Part shown: positions 26,001-38,726 of the stretch, one piece after another
How positions within the stretch are numbered: position 1 is the first letter of the stretch
How the letters are laid out: each line of letters begins with the position of its first letter
Assembly: GCA_008694505.1 (NCBI GenBank)
Contig: VZDJ01007753.1
Location: 17,519,003 to 17,583,002, forward strand
Length of the DNA stretch: 64,000 nt
Direction: 5' to 3'
Origin: Cyanoderma ruficeps
Taxonomy: Eukaryota > Chordata > Aves > Passeriformes > Timaliidae
The notes under the pieces: generated by a model
What the model was told of the DNA's origin: nothing
The model's database searches: none
What the model saw: only the letters and a program-made list of their open reading frames with translations
Made by a program: the position numbers and the translations under genes

Positions 26001-27695
26001 CTCTACTGCAATGGCTTTTAAAAAAGATCATTAGGTCGGAATAGCCCATAAACTAAAACAAATAGAGAAACAGACAAGAAACATAATAGAAAATGTTTGG
26101 GGATTGTTAGTATAGCCTAAGGCAGCTTCTGGGAACTAAATTACTTTCAAAAGTAGGCTGACTTCAAAATACTTGTTTAAGACCTATGGCTTGAGACATC
26201 AGCTATTCACAAGGCTGTCTGTCAGATTAAAAAAAAATAAGCATTTTCATGTTTTGGTAATTTGCAAGTATATGCAACCAGAGCATAAGGACTACCATCT
26301 AACAGGTTATTTTTAAATCTAGCTTGAAGACTTCTATCACAACAATTGCTCTAACAAAAAACTCTTTCCTTGAAAGCCCTGTTTTTATTGAATCTAAAAC
26401 ACAAGCATTTAAGTCAAGTCTTTTCTGAATTGCCCCATAAAGGAGATTTTGGGTCTGCCCTCACTGATTATAGAGCAAATCTACAAAACCACACTTTCCA
26501 AACTACCATTAATTAGCTAGAGTGGCATTCTCCACCCACAGCTTATAGAAAACCTTTTGACAAAACCATGGGAGATAATAGGATAATGTAAATCAAAAAC
26601 AGAAGAATGGAAAGGCACAAGATAATTTTAGCAGTCAGAGGATCTGAATAATAAGAAAATAAAACAGTGAAGGAAAAAGATGTGCTTGGAAAGACAAGAA
26701 ACCTAATACCTTCTTTTCCTTAATGGTATTTATCTATTCATTTATCACAGTTATGAAACTACTACAAAGCCTTCCTTCTAAAACAGAAGAGAAAGCTTTG
26801 ATTTCAAGGTGAAAAATACATCATCAACAGTACCTACCCTAAACTGAAAAATCTGCATGCACTGGGAGATGCTACAGAGCTGTGCACTGCTACTATGCAA
26901 CAGTACTATATAATGATGATTTTTTAAAAAAGCAGCTTGTGATTCTGACATATTCTAAATTAACTGTGCAAAGAGGGCACCGGGAACAGACCGGTATCGC
27001 CATTTTTCAAACCACATTTTTTGAGAATCAGTATCATAACTTCCCACTCATACAAAGTCATTGCATCAACTCCCACTAACTCTATCTTACTTAACTTCAA
27101 GAAGAAAAGTCATCAGTTCAAAGTATGTCAAGAGAAAATATTTTAGTTGTGAGTATATGTGGAATGAGAGCAAAATAGGAAAGTACAGGGAGAGAAAAAA
27201 AGTAGAATGTAAGGCTGCATGAAAGTCACATGCAAAGAAACTGGGATGATGCTGCATTAATGCTAATATATATGAAAATTAAATCAATGCATCTCCTTCC
27301 ACTGCTCCTGTAAATCATCACTTAGATATTAAAGTATCTGGGAATCATGGAATAACATTCCTTTGAATACATCATAATCTCAGTATACATGATACTAAAA
27401 TTCTCGAGTTCATTACACTTCACGGACTGAATACGATGATTTTTGCTGCTGTGAGAATTAAGTTTTTGCAATCCTGGTTACATCTGAAATCTTTGTGAAA
27501 ACTGTTCACCTTCCAAGTATAGACTAAGAAAAAAAAGTTTCGAGGAACAGAAGAGAGTTTTAATTCTTCAGTTCTTAATTTGCACTGTGTTTTCATCTAA
27601 ATTACATACCCAAAGTAAAGTAATGCAGTCCTATATTACTAAAGCATTTGAAAAAAGGAATAAATAATAAAAAGAGTGTTTATTTTAAAGTACAG
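23099..27695 (-). other. SIPA1L1: SIPA1L1 5' intron, no recognised genes
   Basis: Mostly AT-rich sequence, with a less AT-rich block at about 23820-24140 that I could not assign. There is a good donor-like site on the gene strand at 24520 (GGAAAG|GTGAGT), but the only acceptor near it would give an exon of about 40 bp. No CR1 or LTR sequence was recognised. Confidence 0.6.
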
Positions 27696-27963
27696 TGTCC
27701 TGGTTTTGGCTGGGATAATTTTCCATAGTGGCTAGTATGGGGATGGGTTTTGGATTTGTGCTGAGCATAGGGTTGATGATACAGAGATGTTTTTGTTATT
27801 GCAGAGCAGGGCTTGCATAGAGCCAAGACCTTTTTTTGCTTTTGGTACAGCCACACTGGTGAGGAAGCTGGGGGTGCATGGGAGGTTGGGAGGGGACACA
27901 GCCAAGGGCAGGTGACCCCAACTGACCAAAGGGGTATTCCAGACCATATCATATCATGCTCAG

Positions 27964-27970
27964 TATACAA
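27964..27970 (+). promoter_or_regulatory. TATA-like box of the LTR
   Basis: TATACAA follows the conserved CATGCTCAG in the LTR, at the position where related copies have a TATA box. It differs from TATATAA by one base, so activity is uncertain. Any transcript from here would run antisense to SIPA1L1. Confidence 0.45.
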
Positions 27971-28152
27971 AGTTGGGGGAAGAAGGAGGAAGAGGGGGAC
28001 ATTTGAAGTGATGATGTTTGTCTTCCCAAGTCACCGTTGCGTGTGATGGGGCCCTGCTCACCTGGAGATGGATGAACCCCTGTCTGCCCATGGAAAGCAC
28101 TCAGTTAATTCCCTGTTTTGCTCTGCTTATGTGAACAGCTTCTGCTTTCTCT

Positions 28153-28158
28153 ATTAAA
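28153..28158 (+). terminator. polyadenylation signal (ATTAAA) of the LTR
   Basis: ATTAAA lies in the conserved CTATTAAACTGTCTTTATCTCA block of the LTR. It is a known variant of the AATAAA signal. It marks the end of the R region in the family and faces away from SIPA1L1 transcription. Confidence 0.5.
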
Positions 28159-28284
28159 CTGTCTTTATCTCAAGCCACGAGTTTTCTACCTTTTACCCTT
28201 CTGATTCTCTCCCTGATCCACTGGTAGGGGAGTGAGTGAGTGGCTGCATGGGGCTTGGCTGCTGGTTGGGGTTAAACCACGACA

Positions 28285-31200
28285 GTGGCTCAAATGTTTC
28301 ATTTTTTTCCATAGTATGAACACTATTTTTATTTTGATACACTTTTTGCTGCAGTACATTGACCCACAGCCCAAGTGATATACCAGCAGAATCCAACTCT
28401 TATCGAGAGTACCACATTCCTCCCTACCTCACATCCCCTCAAACAAGAGGTCAGAGTTCCCTCTAGGTGTGTCCATGGAAGAAAACAAAAACATTGAGAA
28501 CACAGACCTAAACTGAGCTTCGTTAAAGACAGAAGACAATGCTCAGTGCAGAGATTAAGGAACAGTTGGAGTAACAGAAACAACGAAGAGAGCTACTTGT
28601 GAAGGTAGTGCAAGTACACCCAGAAAGATTAGCTTCCAGTTTTAAAAACTACAATGTAAAGTTCATAAATAGAAAATTATTTCTTAACTGAGTTATGTAT
28701 CAGCACAGGAGGTACTATATGTACTTAAAATACTGTAAAAACACACCTTTATCATCACTGATAATACAGGAATTTCTATACAGACAGGCCAAAAAAACTA
28801 GACCTGCATTTCTGGGAAATGACTCAGCAGGTAAGAAATTACTGTACTGTTTTTGGCTTGCTGGTAATATGTAGTGCTGTAACAATCTGGTGAGCAGTCT
28901 GAACAGATGCTGACTGATAATGAGAAGAAGTGGCAGCAGAAAAATGCCGTGTTTCTAAAGTATTGATCCTTACAAATATGACTTCAAATCAACAACCTAA
29001 CTGCCAGCAGAGAGGCTGTATTAGCACATCATTCCTAATGATGTGGCTGATGATCAATAGTTAATCAGCAGAGGAGAAAATGAGCAGAGAGAAGCCATTG
29101 GTGCATATAGAAAATTACCAGATACCCTGAAATACTTGTGCAAAATTAAACATATTGGTAATGGGAAACATACAAACAACCCTTTACTAAGAAACAGCAC
29201 TTTCATGCATGAAAGGGACATGTAAGTTATTTATTATCCAAATCACTATTCAAAGCAGAGCATAAGTAAGTAGTAGTACTGTACTTCCATAATTTGCAGT
29301 TAAAGTCATTTCACATACAGTGAATATTTAAAAATTACTCTTCTGCATTCTTAGATGCTTTGAGAAATTTTTTAAGTCTTTTTCAAACACTTCCATGCTG
29401 TCAGGTAAAATGTTTATAACTGCCAAGCTGAGGGACTCAACAAGAATGCAGAGTTCCTACAAGTGGCTTTAAAAGCCTTGATTTGGGTAAGGAAAAAAAA
29501 AATACACAGATTCTCTTTGCTCCTTCTGGATATACTTAGACCATAATTATTACTTAGTGATCCTTTTAATCAAACTCGTTTGTCGCACACTACCAACAAC
29601 TCAATGTCTTCTTTTGAGAGAAGATCATCATTGTCAAGTATCTAAGAACTAAGAGGTTAAGAATTACAAATCAAACTTCAGGCTCATAATCACCTGGCTT
29701 AAAAAAAAATTTACTTGTTTTCAACCAGTACTCACTCCACTATTTTGCATAAAAAACCCTTATCGGTACAAGAAATTAATATAATCAATCCTCCTGCTAA
29801 ACCTATAAAATAAATGCAGGGATAGGATGAAGATCAGATTTTAAGTGGGTTTTTTTGGCTAGTGTAACAAAGATGACTTTTAAGTCAAATAATTACCAAA
29901 ACCAAGCAGTACACCAGGCCCGTCCCACAGAAGACGTGCAATAGTGAGGTATTAAATTCTTTAAGCAAATTAAAAAAAAAAAAAGTTCATCACTAAGAAG
30001 CTCCCATTATCAACAAGCTACAGTTTTGTCCAGAGAACACATTACTGTGGTGTGCAATACTGTATGCACTGCTTCTCTGATGAAGTCACCAGCCGGAATA
30101 AAAACAGACAACTTAGCAGTATGGATCTCTCTTCAAGATAGGGGTTCCTTCTGGATCTTTTTACTTTATATATATAGGAAGAAAGAAAGGCACTGTCAGT
30201 GAATAATGAAAGACTGACAAAAATCTACTGTGAAACAATCCCCAAGTTCATCTTCCATTTAAGAAGAAAACATGCAGATATAGCCAATGTAATTGCATAC
30301 ATTTATTTTCAATTGTCTTCCCATTACCTCAAAATCTGTTATTTCCTTTTTCTCCAAAATCAAGGGACGAAGATTTTTCTGCATCCTTGATGTACACAAG
30401 TATTTACTGTGTACATCAAGAATATAGAATGCATTTTGCATACATTAATAAATCAAGAATACTGGAGGGTTTCCTGTGAACTACAGACTGACTTCAGTCA
30501 CTGGCTCTATTAACCTGCACAGCAACTGGGTTTCCCTTCCACACTTCTTAAGAACACATGCTGGTATCAAAGATTTTCACAACAGACAACAGAATGATTC
30601 TGATTCACTTCCCAAGTAAAAACTGAAAATAAAAACATTAAAACCAAGTATTTAAAAGATGGACTAATGAGCTGCAAATGTAGCCTCCTCCTTTACTGCT
30701 TCCAAATTATGAGATGTATTTTTTTATTCTACTATATAAGGTGCTAGAATGCAGAAGAATTGGGGCATTAATCATCCTACACATCATGCCACCTTCATTT
30801 TTAGTATTCCTATACTACAATTTCATCACTAGTTGTACCTACTATGTCAGCAGCAGGAGGTAAGAGAGTCATCAGAAGACAGTGGTACTTCAACTAGTTA
30901 TGGCTGTGTTAATGAAGAACTTGCAGCAAGATGGAAAACCCAAACTGAAACTGGAGAACAGCACAAAAACTTTTCTCTGCCTTTTGCAATAGGTTATTCT
31001 TCAGCCTGGTGTAGTAAGGGAGAGAGAATTTGCTACAGAGATACAGGAGACTGAAGCGTAAGTCCCGTGCACCACTAAAATCCTACTGAGCACATTCACA
31101 TGTGAAATCCCAGTAATGCACAGAACTGGTGCTGGCCATCTCCCATTAATGCTGAAAAGTTACAACACAGCAACAGCTTTTATCTGATACCTCATAGCTC

Positions 31201-34200
31201 TAACAATCAGAGAGAAACAAATAAATAGAATGCACTAACATGACCTACACTTCCAAATTTTTCCAAACAAAATGATGTTTCTGTGATGCCTTACAAACTG
31301 AGAATTTACAGAGTTTCATAATTCACACGGTCCTGGAGCTAGCTGCTCAGATCAATTACTTAACCAGTGCTGATGTGCTTTAACAACTGCTTTTCTTTCA
31401 CAGAAGTTAAGGCAGTTATGAACTGGAAGACAGGATTAATCCTAAATAACTTTGATCCCATCACCAAAAAGAGCTGGATCATCACTCTGCTGAAAATTTC
31501 TGAACTTAGTGCTTAGGAGATCCCCTGCTGGGAATTGTTTTGAGTTCTTGTCTTGTGCTGCCATGAGCTTCCTGAATATCCACAACTGCATAGCACACTT
31601 CTCAGAGAAGCCTGGGAAAAAAGGAATCAATAAAATCACAGAAGTCTTCTATCAAATAATTTGTCCTGATCATAGTACTCACAAAAGGAGTAACAGTTTG
31701 GGTAAACTGCAGTTTGAGTAAATCAGGAACACACCATATAAGGAGCCTGTGTTCTGCTTTGTACAGTCTTTCCCTCTCTTTTCTTGTCTTTCTTAAATTC
31801 AGTGGGCTCTATGTTTTGGGTTTGGGGTTTTTTTTAATTACATTCCAACAGGGATAAATCAAAGGTAACTGAGGAGTTTCTATGAAACCAAGCTGAAGGC
31901 TCCAACTTGCAACATTACCAACATTACCAATGGTTGCTGAGACCAATAGGCCCCATTTATTAGTACAGTTCTGGTGCTCTCCTCTCCCCAGCAGATGGAT
32001 CTGTACATCCTTTCTGTACATGAAAGATGAGAGCTGGAACCAAGCCTGCAGACGCCTGGCAAAGCAAGCAGCAGCAGCACATGTAGCCATTCAGGATTGC
32101 AAAGGTCTAGATTTGACCCAGCTGTTTCTCAGCGCATGTCTAGACTACTCCTCACTAAAGTACCAATTTCCCAATTTACTCCATGCCAAGAACTTTACAC
32201 CTCTCATGGATGGACATCAGCAGCCAGTTAATATCCAAAATGTTGGTGAATGGATTTTTTTTTTTTTCTCTTTTGGAGTGAGGGAGGAGTTAAAAAAGGG
32301 ATTGATGGATAGATAAATCTAGTCACAAAAGCATCACTTCCTTAGAAAGCAGACTAAATGCAGTACCCCTACAAGAGATCTCCTTGAAAAATAAACCAAC
32401 AGACTAGGGAAAGGATTTACATAGTGAAAATTCTTGTATGTTGACAAAGAACAGAAACTTCAAAAGGAATACTTGTCAAAAGACCCAATCTAATAGTGCA
32501 CCAGGTAGGCCAGGAAATCTTCACATGACAGGGCTGCTTTTCACATGTCTTTAAACGTGAAGCCAGTAGCTGCTAATTGGTAAGAATGGAGGAGATCCCA
32601 CCCAACACCTGCTACAGCAATTCGGTTTAATAGCAGTCCTTCGGTAGCTTTGACAATTACTCCCACACTCCCCTGTGAGAGACTAATGGTTTGCTAAAAA
32701 TAAAACAGAGATTATACAGCGAGCAGCTGAGATAGCCGCTATCCGACAGAAGGCGATAGGCAACAACCCTGTGGTGAGCTGATGCCCAGACTTCAAAGAA
32801 TTCCATCCTGCATCTAGAGATTTGGGTGCCTGGCTAAAATGGCAGGATGCAATAGTACTTTTTGTTCATTTTATTATTTTCTACAGCCTGCATCTTAGCA
32901 CACAGTAATAATGTTCATACTTATGCAGTGGGGAATAATCAGTACCAACCTCAATTTGTGTACAGCAGCTGCTAAAAGCTGAAGTTGCCAAGAAACCTAA
33001 GATGACAAAGCAAAACACACACACCCCCCCACACCTCCCCCCAAGCTGTACCAGCAATTAGTGACATTTTCACTACTATGTGAACCTTTAGCAAGCAGAC
33101 CAAGATTTACCAAGTCACAAGGGCAGGGAAGGATGGGAAATAGCAGAAAACACCTTCTAAAATTTTTCTGAATATGATATATAATATGATTGTCAAAACC
33201 ACCAATCAATAAATAGTTTGTATGTAGGATGAAGTAGCAAAGACCGTATCGGTCTTCCAAAAGAATTGCTCTTATCTGTTTTAAAATACAGGAACTAACA
33301 GACCCACAAAAGCAGCCAATATAAAAAAAGAAAGCATTTTTTAAAACCACATACTTATTTGGTTCTGTAAGAAAATGTCTGACGCCACGACAAAAAAAAA
33401 TGACACAGATTAAGTTTTGCCTTATGTTAATACTAAGAAAACCATCTAAATTTATAGTGGGAAAAATTTAATCTTTTGTCAAACACAGAAAGAAGAAAAA
33501 AAACTCCATGTGATGACTAAGATACTGTGTACAGAAAAAAAGCCTTTCAAACAATCCTGACCTTGTTTTATGGAAGCAAGCCAAATTAATTCCATTCTTC
33601 AAATCTACTGGTGTCACACAGAAGAAACACTTTACATTAATTATAGTTGCTCTCAAAAGAAAGTAGCCATCATTTGAAATGATTACTGTCTTACCTGGTC
33701 AAATGGTTTAGATTAAGAAAAGACATCAAAAACTACAGGCCTGGCTTCTCCCCTTAGAAATAACAAGAAAATTTCTGTCTGCTAGGAGGATAAGAATAGC
33801 AAAAACTCAATTTGTTTTGCAGTTGTGTGAAAAACTTACATTTTAAAAAGATAAGGGGACATCATGAATGAGGCCACTTGCAACAAATGTGTCTTCCTCT
33901 ACAAGATACCACCAGATCGCAGGTGGTGGTGTCAGGAGGCAAGAGAACACCTGAAGAATATACAGGTAACTCCATAAGAAGAAAAAGATTCATGGCTAAG
34001 AGGCAACAGAATCCAGAATGTATCCCAGAAGTTCTTTCCCTTCAGCCTTGAGATGTAATGACCAACACCTTGATTTAACAATCATCATTTAGGAACAATA
34101 TCCATCACTAGCAAGCAACATTTTCTCTAGTGCCTTTTATTTGGTTTCATAGCTACCAAATATTTTTTCATTATCTCCAATATAAATATTTATTAAATAG

Positions 34201-35208
34201 AAAACAGTTCAAAAATCACCAGAAACACGATAATTAAAATTTAACATTAAGGTATATAAGGAGGGGGATCTTTCATTGTGTGCTTCAGTTGAAAGACAAA
34301 GGTATTACATGATATGCATGTGAAGTTTTCAAATAGAGATGTAAAGGTTTCAATCCCACAGAAACTATTGGGTTATTTGTTTATGCCTCAGCATTTACAC
34401 TCAGACAAGACCCACCAAATAAATGGCAGAAGTATGACACTAATGTTTCTTAGGCAGTGAAGACCTTCCATTGATCTCTTCAGCCTCCATTAAGACATCA
34501 CAGAAGAAGCAGAAACTGTACTTGGAACAACTGCAGTTGAAACTGTAAAGCACAAATTCCACACAACTCTTGTGTAACTCAGGAGATAAACTGAATCAGT
34601 AAAATGAATCAAGTTTTAAGGCTAGCTTTTATATTTCATGATTTTTGTTTTGAAATATCTTCCACTGAAAGGACAGGGATAACAATAAGGAAACCAGAGG
34701 ATTAGAAAACCATTAGTTAAATGGTCTGCAAGGTTAACATGCATCTCGATAAAAAGAACCTGTACACAATAATTCCTATTAGGTCAAATTACATATTACT
34801 AGAAAGAAAGAAATAACTAATACCAAACTCGCAAATGTCACTGTTACCACAGAAATTTCTTTTCAGACTTGTGTGAAGAAAAATATCACCAGCTTGTTCA
34901 CAATGAAGGCCTCCCACATGATTATGTGGCACATGTGAAAATAATTTGTTGATTCTAAAGCTTGTACTGATGCACATAATCTGCCTTTGTCTCATAAAAT
35001 ACGCATGATATGTGCAAAGAAATTCCCTTTATTGTATTTTACTATCATTCAAAGAGCGTTCCCAATTTTTGTTTTACACAGAAAAGCAAATGGCTACTGA
35101 ATATACCAGTTTTATAGTCGACTCTTTACACAGTATCACATTCTCTTTTAATCAACTGGAACTCATTTTAGTATTTAACACAGTGGAAGACATATTTTTA
35201 TTTCAAAC
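28285..35208 (-). other. SIPA1L1: SIPA1L1 5' intron, no recognised genes
   Basis: About 7 kb of AT-rich sequence. It contains a 13-base A run at 29972-29984, a 13-base T run at 32255-32267, a perfect hairpin at 30386-30420 and an A/C-rich patch at 33012-33043. A plus-strand open frame at 31930-32316 spans the T run and matches nothing I know. No mobile element was recognised. Confidence 0.6.
30386..30420. repeat. perfect 13-bp inverted repeat with 9-base loop
   Basis: The arms CTTGATGTACACA (30386-30398) and TGTGTACATCAAG (30408-30420) are exact reverse complements around the loop AGTATTTAC. Thirteen perfect pairs is more than most chance hairpins in AT-rich intron. It could be a remnant of a palindromic element or a structured RNA segment. 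The stem is too short for a typical microRNA precursor. Confidence 0.88.
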
Positions 35209-35592
35209 TTGATTGCAATATTGCAGAGCGACAAAGAGAAGCTTTTGACACAAGTACTGCATGGGCCAATCAAGGCTGATGCACAGCTGGGTCTGCCCTT
35301 CACAAACCAGGATGGCCTGGCTGGGGATGGCCATGGCAGCCTTGGCTACAGTGACCAGTCAGAGAAGTGGTTAAGAACCCGAGGGAAATGACAAAGATGA
35401 ATAGTACAGCACACAAATCTGGACTTTGGATGAGGTGCTATGGGAAACAGAGACACCTTTGGCCAAATAGTAAAGTCCTGGCTGAGTCCACAGCAAAATA
35501 AACTCTATACGGGAGGCAGAAGCAGGCAGACACAAGGAAGAATGTGGAATCATCATCCAGGCACAAAGGCAGTATCAAGAAATTCATATACT
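35209..35592 (+). mobile_element. CR1 LINE internal fragment (endonuclease domain and linker)
   Basis: The plus-strand frame holds the end of the CR1 endonuclease domain: the block LGLPFTNQDGLAGDGHGSLG followed by YSDQ corresponds to the CR1 pattern LxLLFTNxxGLVGDVxxGGSLGxSDHE. The conserved SDH is SDQ here, so the histidine expected in the active site is lost. About 100 bases later, 35490-35590 resembles the CR1 linker usually read as a YRRWKQGQATWEEYRNxVR type sequence, seen here as RRQKQADTRKNVES. The two parts are closer together than in an intact element, which implies an internal deletion. Unusually for CR1, the fragment has no 3' end. The right-hand boundary is approximate. Confidence 0.72.
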
Positions 35593-37082
35593 ACCACTAC
35601 ATGTAATTTAAGACATATAAGTAACTTGAGATAATTAAATCACTTTACTAAGTGGTTTAAGAAATAAACCAAAATGCTGATATATATTCAAAAGAATTTA
35701 AGAGCACCCTTGCATATTACTGAACCTTATTGCTAGAAATACCTCCAGATTTTTTTTCCATTATTTCTTTTGTTCGTAAAAAACTATGAACGAAACACAA
35801 GCAAATTCCTACACTGGAAATTCTGAGTCTCACACCATTGAATTAACTTCTCTTATTTCCCTCTACCACCCAGATTTCAAGGGTATTCCACAGAGCTCCA
35901 CATCACGCCCTAACAGACCCTGATGACACCGCTACAAAGACACTACATAATCCACTTCAGAAACAGCACATCAACAGGTACTACACCTCATGGAATATAG
36001 CTCAAAGAAACAGATTTCTCCCTCCCCAAGGTGATTATCCAGTCATTAAAGACATGAGTATACCTTATTTTAGGCAAAGATCAAATACCCTTAAACTTTA
36101 CTTTATATTACGGCCCATTTGCCTAAAATACTAAAAATTAAAATCCTAAAATGAAAAAAAAGAGAGAAATCCACATTGCTACTTAATCTCTAAGTGACTG
36201 TAACTGACCTATAAAGACAAAACCTACATCTGAACTTTGACAATCAATCTAACTTGCTATGAGGAAAAGCCTCAAGTTCATAAAAGACTAGCATAGTAAT
36301 GCAGAGAGAAGGTGACATTGTGGCTGTTTAGATGCAAACTGTTGGCAAGTTGCTGGAAAACCTATATACATTTCTCTTAGGGAAAAAAAAAACAAAAAAA
36401 CAAAACCAGAAAGGACAGACAAAATGGTTGCAATTACACTGGCAAATATGGCATAACTAAGTTTTCAGAGTGACCTGGCAGCAATGAAAAACTTTATGTA
36501 CAGCAGATGAATTTTAATTTTTGAAGCAGAAAATTACATGACTCAGCCTGTACTCATCATCTCTATTAAGACATCATTCTGCTGCTGAAATGTCAGCTCC
36601 TCAGCTTCAGCACACAGCAGAAACTGAAGCACAATGTTTGCTTTCTTTTATAACTTAGTTTTTTGGCTTGGATTCTCAATAGCTCTGTCCTTTCCACAAG
36701 TCTGAAGTAAAGCCAATGTGACACTCTGCCCACCAGAAAGTCACACGAGCAAGAACAGATGTTATCTCCCACCATCACATCCCGCTCTGTTCAGCTACAC
36801 GGCGGATTGCTCCGACTGCTGTTAAGCGCTGTCACCAGCCGTGCTCCCCTCACCTTCACCAGCCAGTGCCACAGAGAGTTCAGCACATTAACCAACATCG
36901 GTGCTTCTCATCAGAAACAATATGCTCACTGTCATTAAAGGCAATTATTTGCCGTTTCTACCCTAACACACTGAATAAAGCAGACAGTATGCACCAGAAA
37001 CCAGAATAATTTAGAGGGCCATTTCATGACGGGTTTTTGGGCAGGTATTTCAGACCAGCAGTACTGGCTGGAAGGCAGTCAA

Positions 37083-37130
37083 GTAAGCATTCAAGTTGCA
37101 ACTGAGGTAAGCGTTCAAGCTGCAGTTCAT
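37083..37130. repeat. 24-bp imperfect tandem direct repeat, two copies
   Basis: GTAAGCATTCAAGTTGCAAC (continuing CTGAG-like to 37106) is followed at once by GTAAGCGTTCAAGCTGCAGT (to 37130). The first 20 bases differ at only three or four positions. This is a simple local duplication with no sign of function. Confidence 0.75.
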
Positions 37131-37654
37131 CACAATGCTACATTTGTGTAAGCCCTAGTAACAAACTGAATGGTTTAAGACTTGACTTTTTCAAAGACTG
37201 ACTATAGACGTGATATTTTGTAGGTCCTCCTTTAGCCTCAACCCAGATGTGCACATTAACAAACACTACATCACAAGTTAGCTTCAAAGTAATAAAACTA
37301 AGATGCCATTCCCAAATATTACACCATGTTTATCAGTTTAATATTTTAGTTTCAGAACAAAATCCATTAACATAATTACCATATTGCTCCTGAGATTTTA
37401 CTCTACATATAATACACTTTCAAACATAAGTAGCAAAAGAAAAAAAAATCAAAAACAAACCCAGGCCCCAGCATGCATTAAACAATTACCTTGTGTTGTT
37501 ATGGAAACTAAATATCTATGCAGAAGCAAGAACAAAGGGGTTGGGGGGTGGGGGAAATCCCACTGCAAATACTCCTGTATATTCTGCAGGTACTTATTTT
37601 TTTCTCCATTGCAGATTCAAATGAATATGGTGCAGTACTGCTCCAAGCATCACA

Positions 37655-37692
37655 TCCTTCCCTCTTCCCTCCCTTCCCTTCCCATTCCCCCC
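37655..37692. repeat. polypyrimidine tract (CCCTTCC-type)
   Basis: About 38 bases consist almost only of C and T on the plus strand, in repeated CCCTTCCC and CCCTCTT units, with one A. It is G/A-rich on the SIPA1L1 sense strand. It has the character of a simple repeat. Confidence 0.7.
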
Positions 37693-38726
37693 AAAAACGT
37701 AGGTAAATATCGTAAAATGTTATTGGAGATACTGAAGCAAAATTTGATTCTTCTATAAGGAGGATGGTTGCCTAAATCAACTGTTCCACGAGACCATTCA
37801 ATTCCCAAATCTGTCTTTAAAGAGAACAGATTTGCTTGCTGTCCCAAGCAATCTCCTTGTGCAGTTTCTCTGGAACCCACAGCTGGAAACATGTCAAAAC
37901 CCTGGAACAGCTAGAAGAGGACAAACCTATTCTCTTGAAGGATTCTACAGAAAAGAAAGAGGGACAAGCCAAGACTTCTCTTTCTGCCTTCCATGCCCCT
38001 GCTCTCAAAGGTTTTGGTAAATATATCCCAATGTAACTGATATCCACAAAAAACAACAAAAAAACCCCTGATTAACAAAATACAAATCAAGACTCTGTTT
38101 TGTAAAATTTGAGCTAAGTGTCAAGGAGACTTATTAGACTATATCTGTATTTATTAATTCACCCATGAGGACAAGAATTCATGGTTTTAAGTGACAACCA
38201 CAGACTTTCAGTCAATAATATTTTGCAGAGGGGTGTGGTGGTACCTTCTCTGGAAGTAAATGTCTCCTGGTTTAATTTCAGTATCTCTTAAGCAAGTATC
38301 AGAAAAAATTTCACTAGAGAATTATTAGTAAATACATCTGCATGACTGCATGAAGAAAGTTGCTCAATTTTCCTGCATGAGAGAAATCAGGTTAATAGTA
38401 TGGGCAATAGTAGGAAACAGAATATAGGGACTGGATCTGCTGATACACTTTTCAACTTTTTAGAGACCTTTTGTGTAAATGCAAACTATTTTTTGAGGCT
38501 TACCAAGATTGCTTTTCTGGAAAAATCTGCCTAAGTGAAAAAAGGTCCCATCCCTAACAGCATCTTCCAAATGATAAATTCCTGCATGAGGTTTTAAGCA
38601 CTTATAGTCTAGGTTCAAAGAAAAGTACATACTCCTGTTGTTCCCCCCCACATTTACACATTAAAAATGAAAAGGAAAATATTTGATGAGTAAATCACTT
38701 GAGCCATCTAAATTTTAACTGCTTAC

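Larger units (their letters stand above)
27696..28284 (+). mobile_element. solo LTR of an avian endogenous retrovirus
   Basis: The 589-bp element starts TGTCCTGGTTTTGGCTGGGA and ends GGGGTTAAACCACGACA, giving TG...CA termini. It carries the order of blocks typical of an LTR family I know from songbird genomes: ACTGACCAAAGGGGTATTCC, then CATATCATGCTCAGTATA (TATA region), then CTATTAAACTGTCTTTATCTCAA (polyadenylation region), then an AGTGAGTGAGTGGCTGCATGG block before the end. The family name I would expect is TguLTR5-like, from memory and not checked. No internal retroviral sequence or second LTR is adjacent, so it is a solo LTR left by recombination. It lies antisense to SIPA1L1. No clear target-site duplication is visible. 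Confidence 0.88.

Noticed and set aside
27680..28046. Open frames of 71-96 codons on both strands around 27.7-28.0 kb
   Set aside because: They lie inside the solo LTR, which is noncoding in its family. The frames are by-products of its GC-richer sequence.
31930..32316. 128-codon plus-strand open frame
   Set aside because: It runs through a 13-base T tract (poly-Phe), has no recognisable domain, and its length is within chance expectation for 64 kb. It is also antisense to the only supported gene.
37384..37758. 124-codon plus-strand open frame
   Set aside because: It crosses low-complexity A, G and C/T runs and has no domain; probably accidental.
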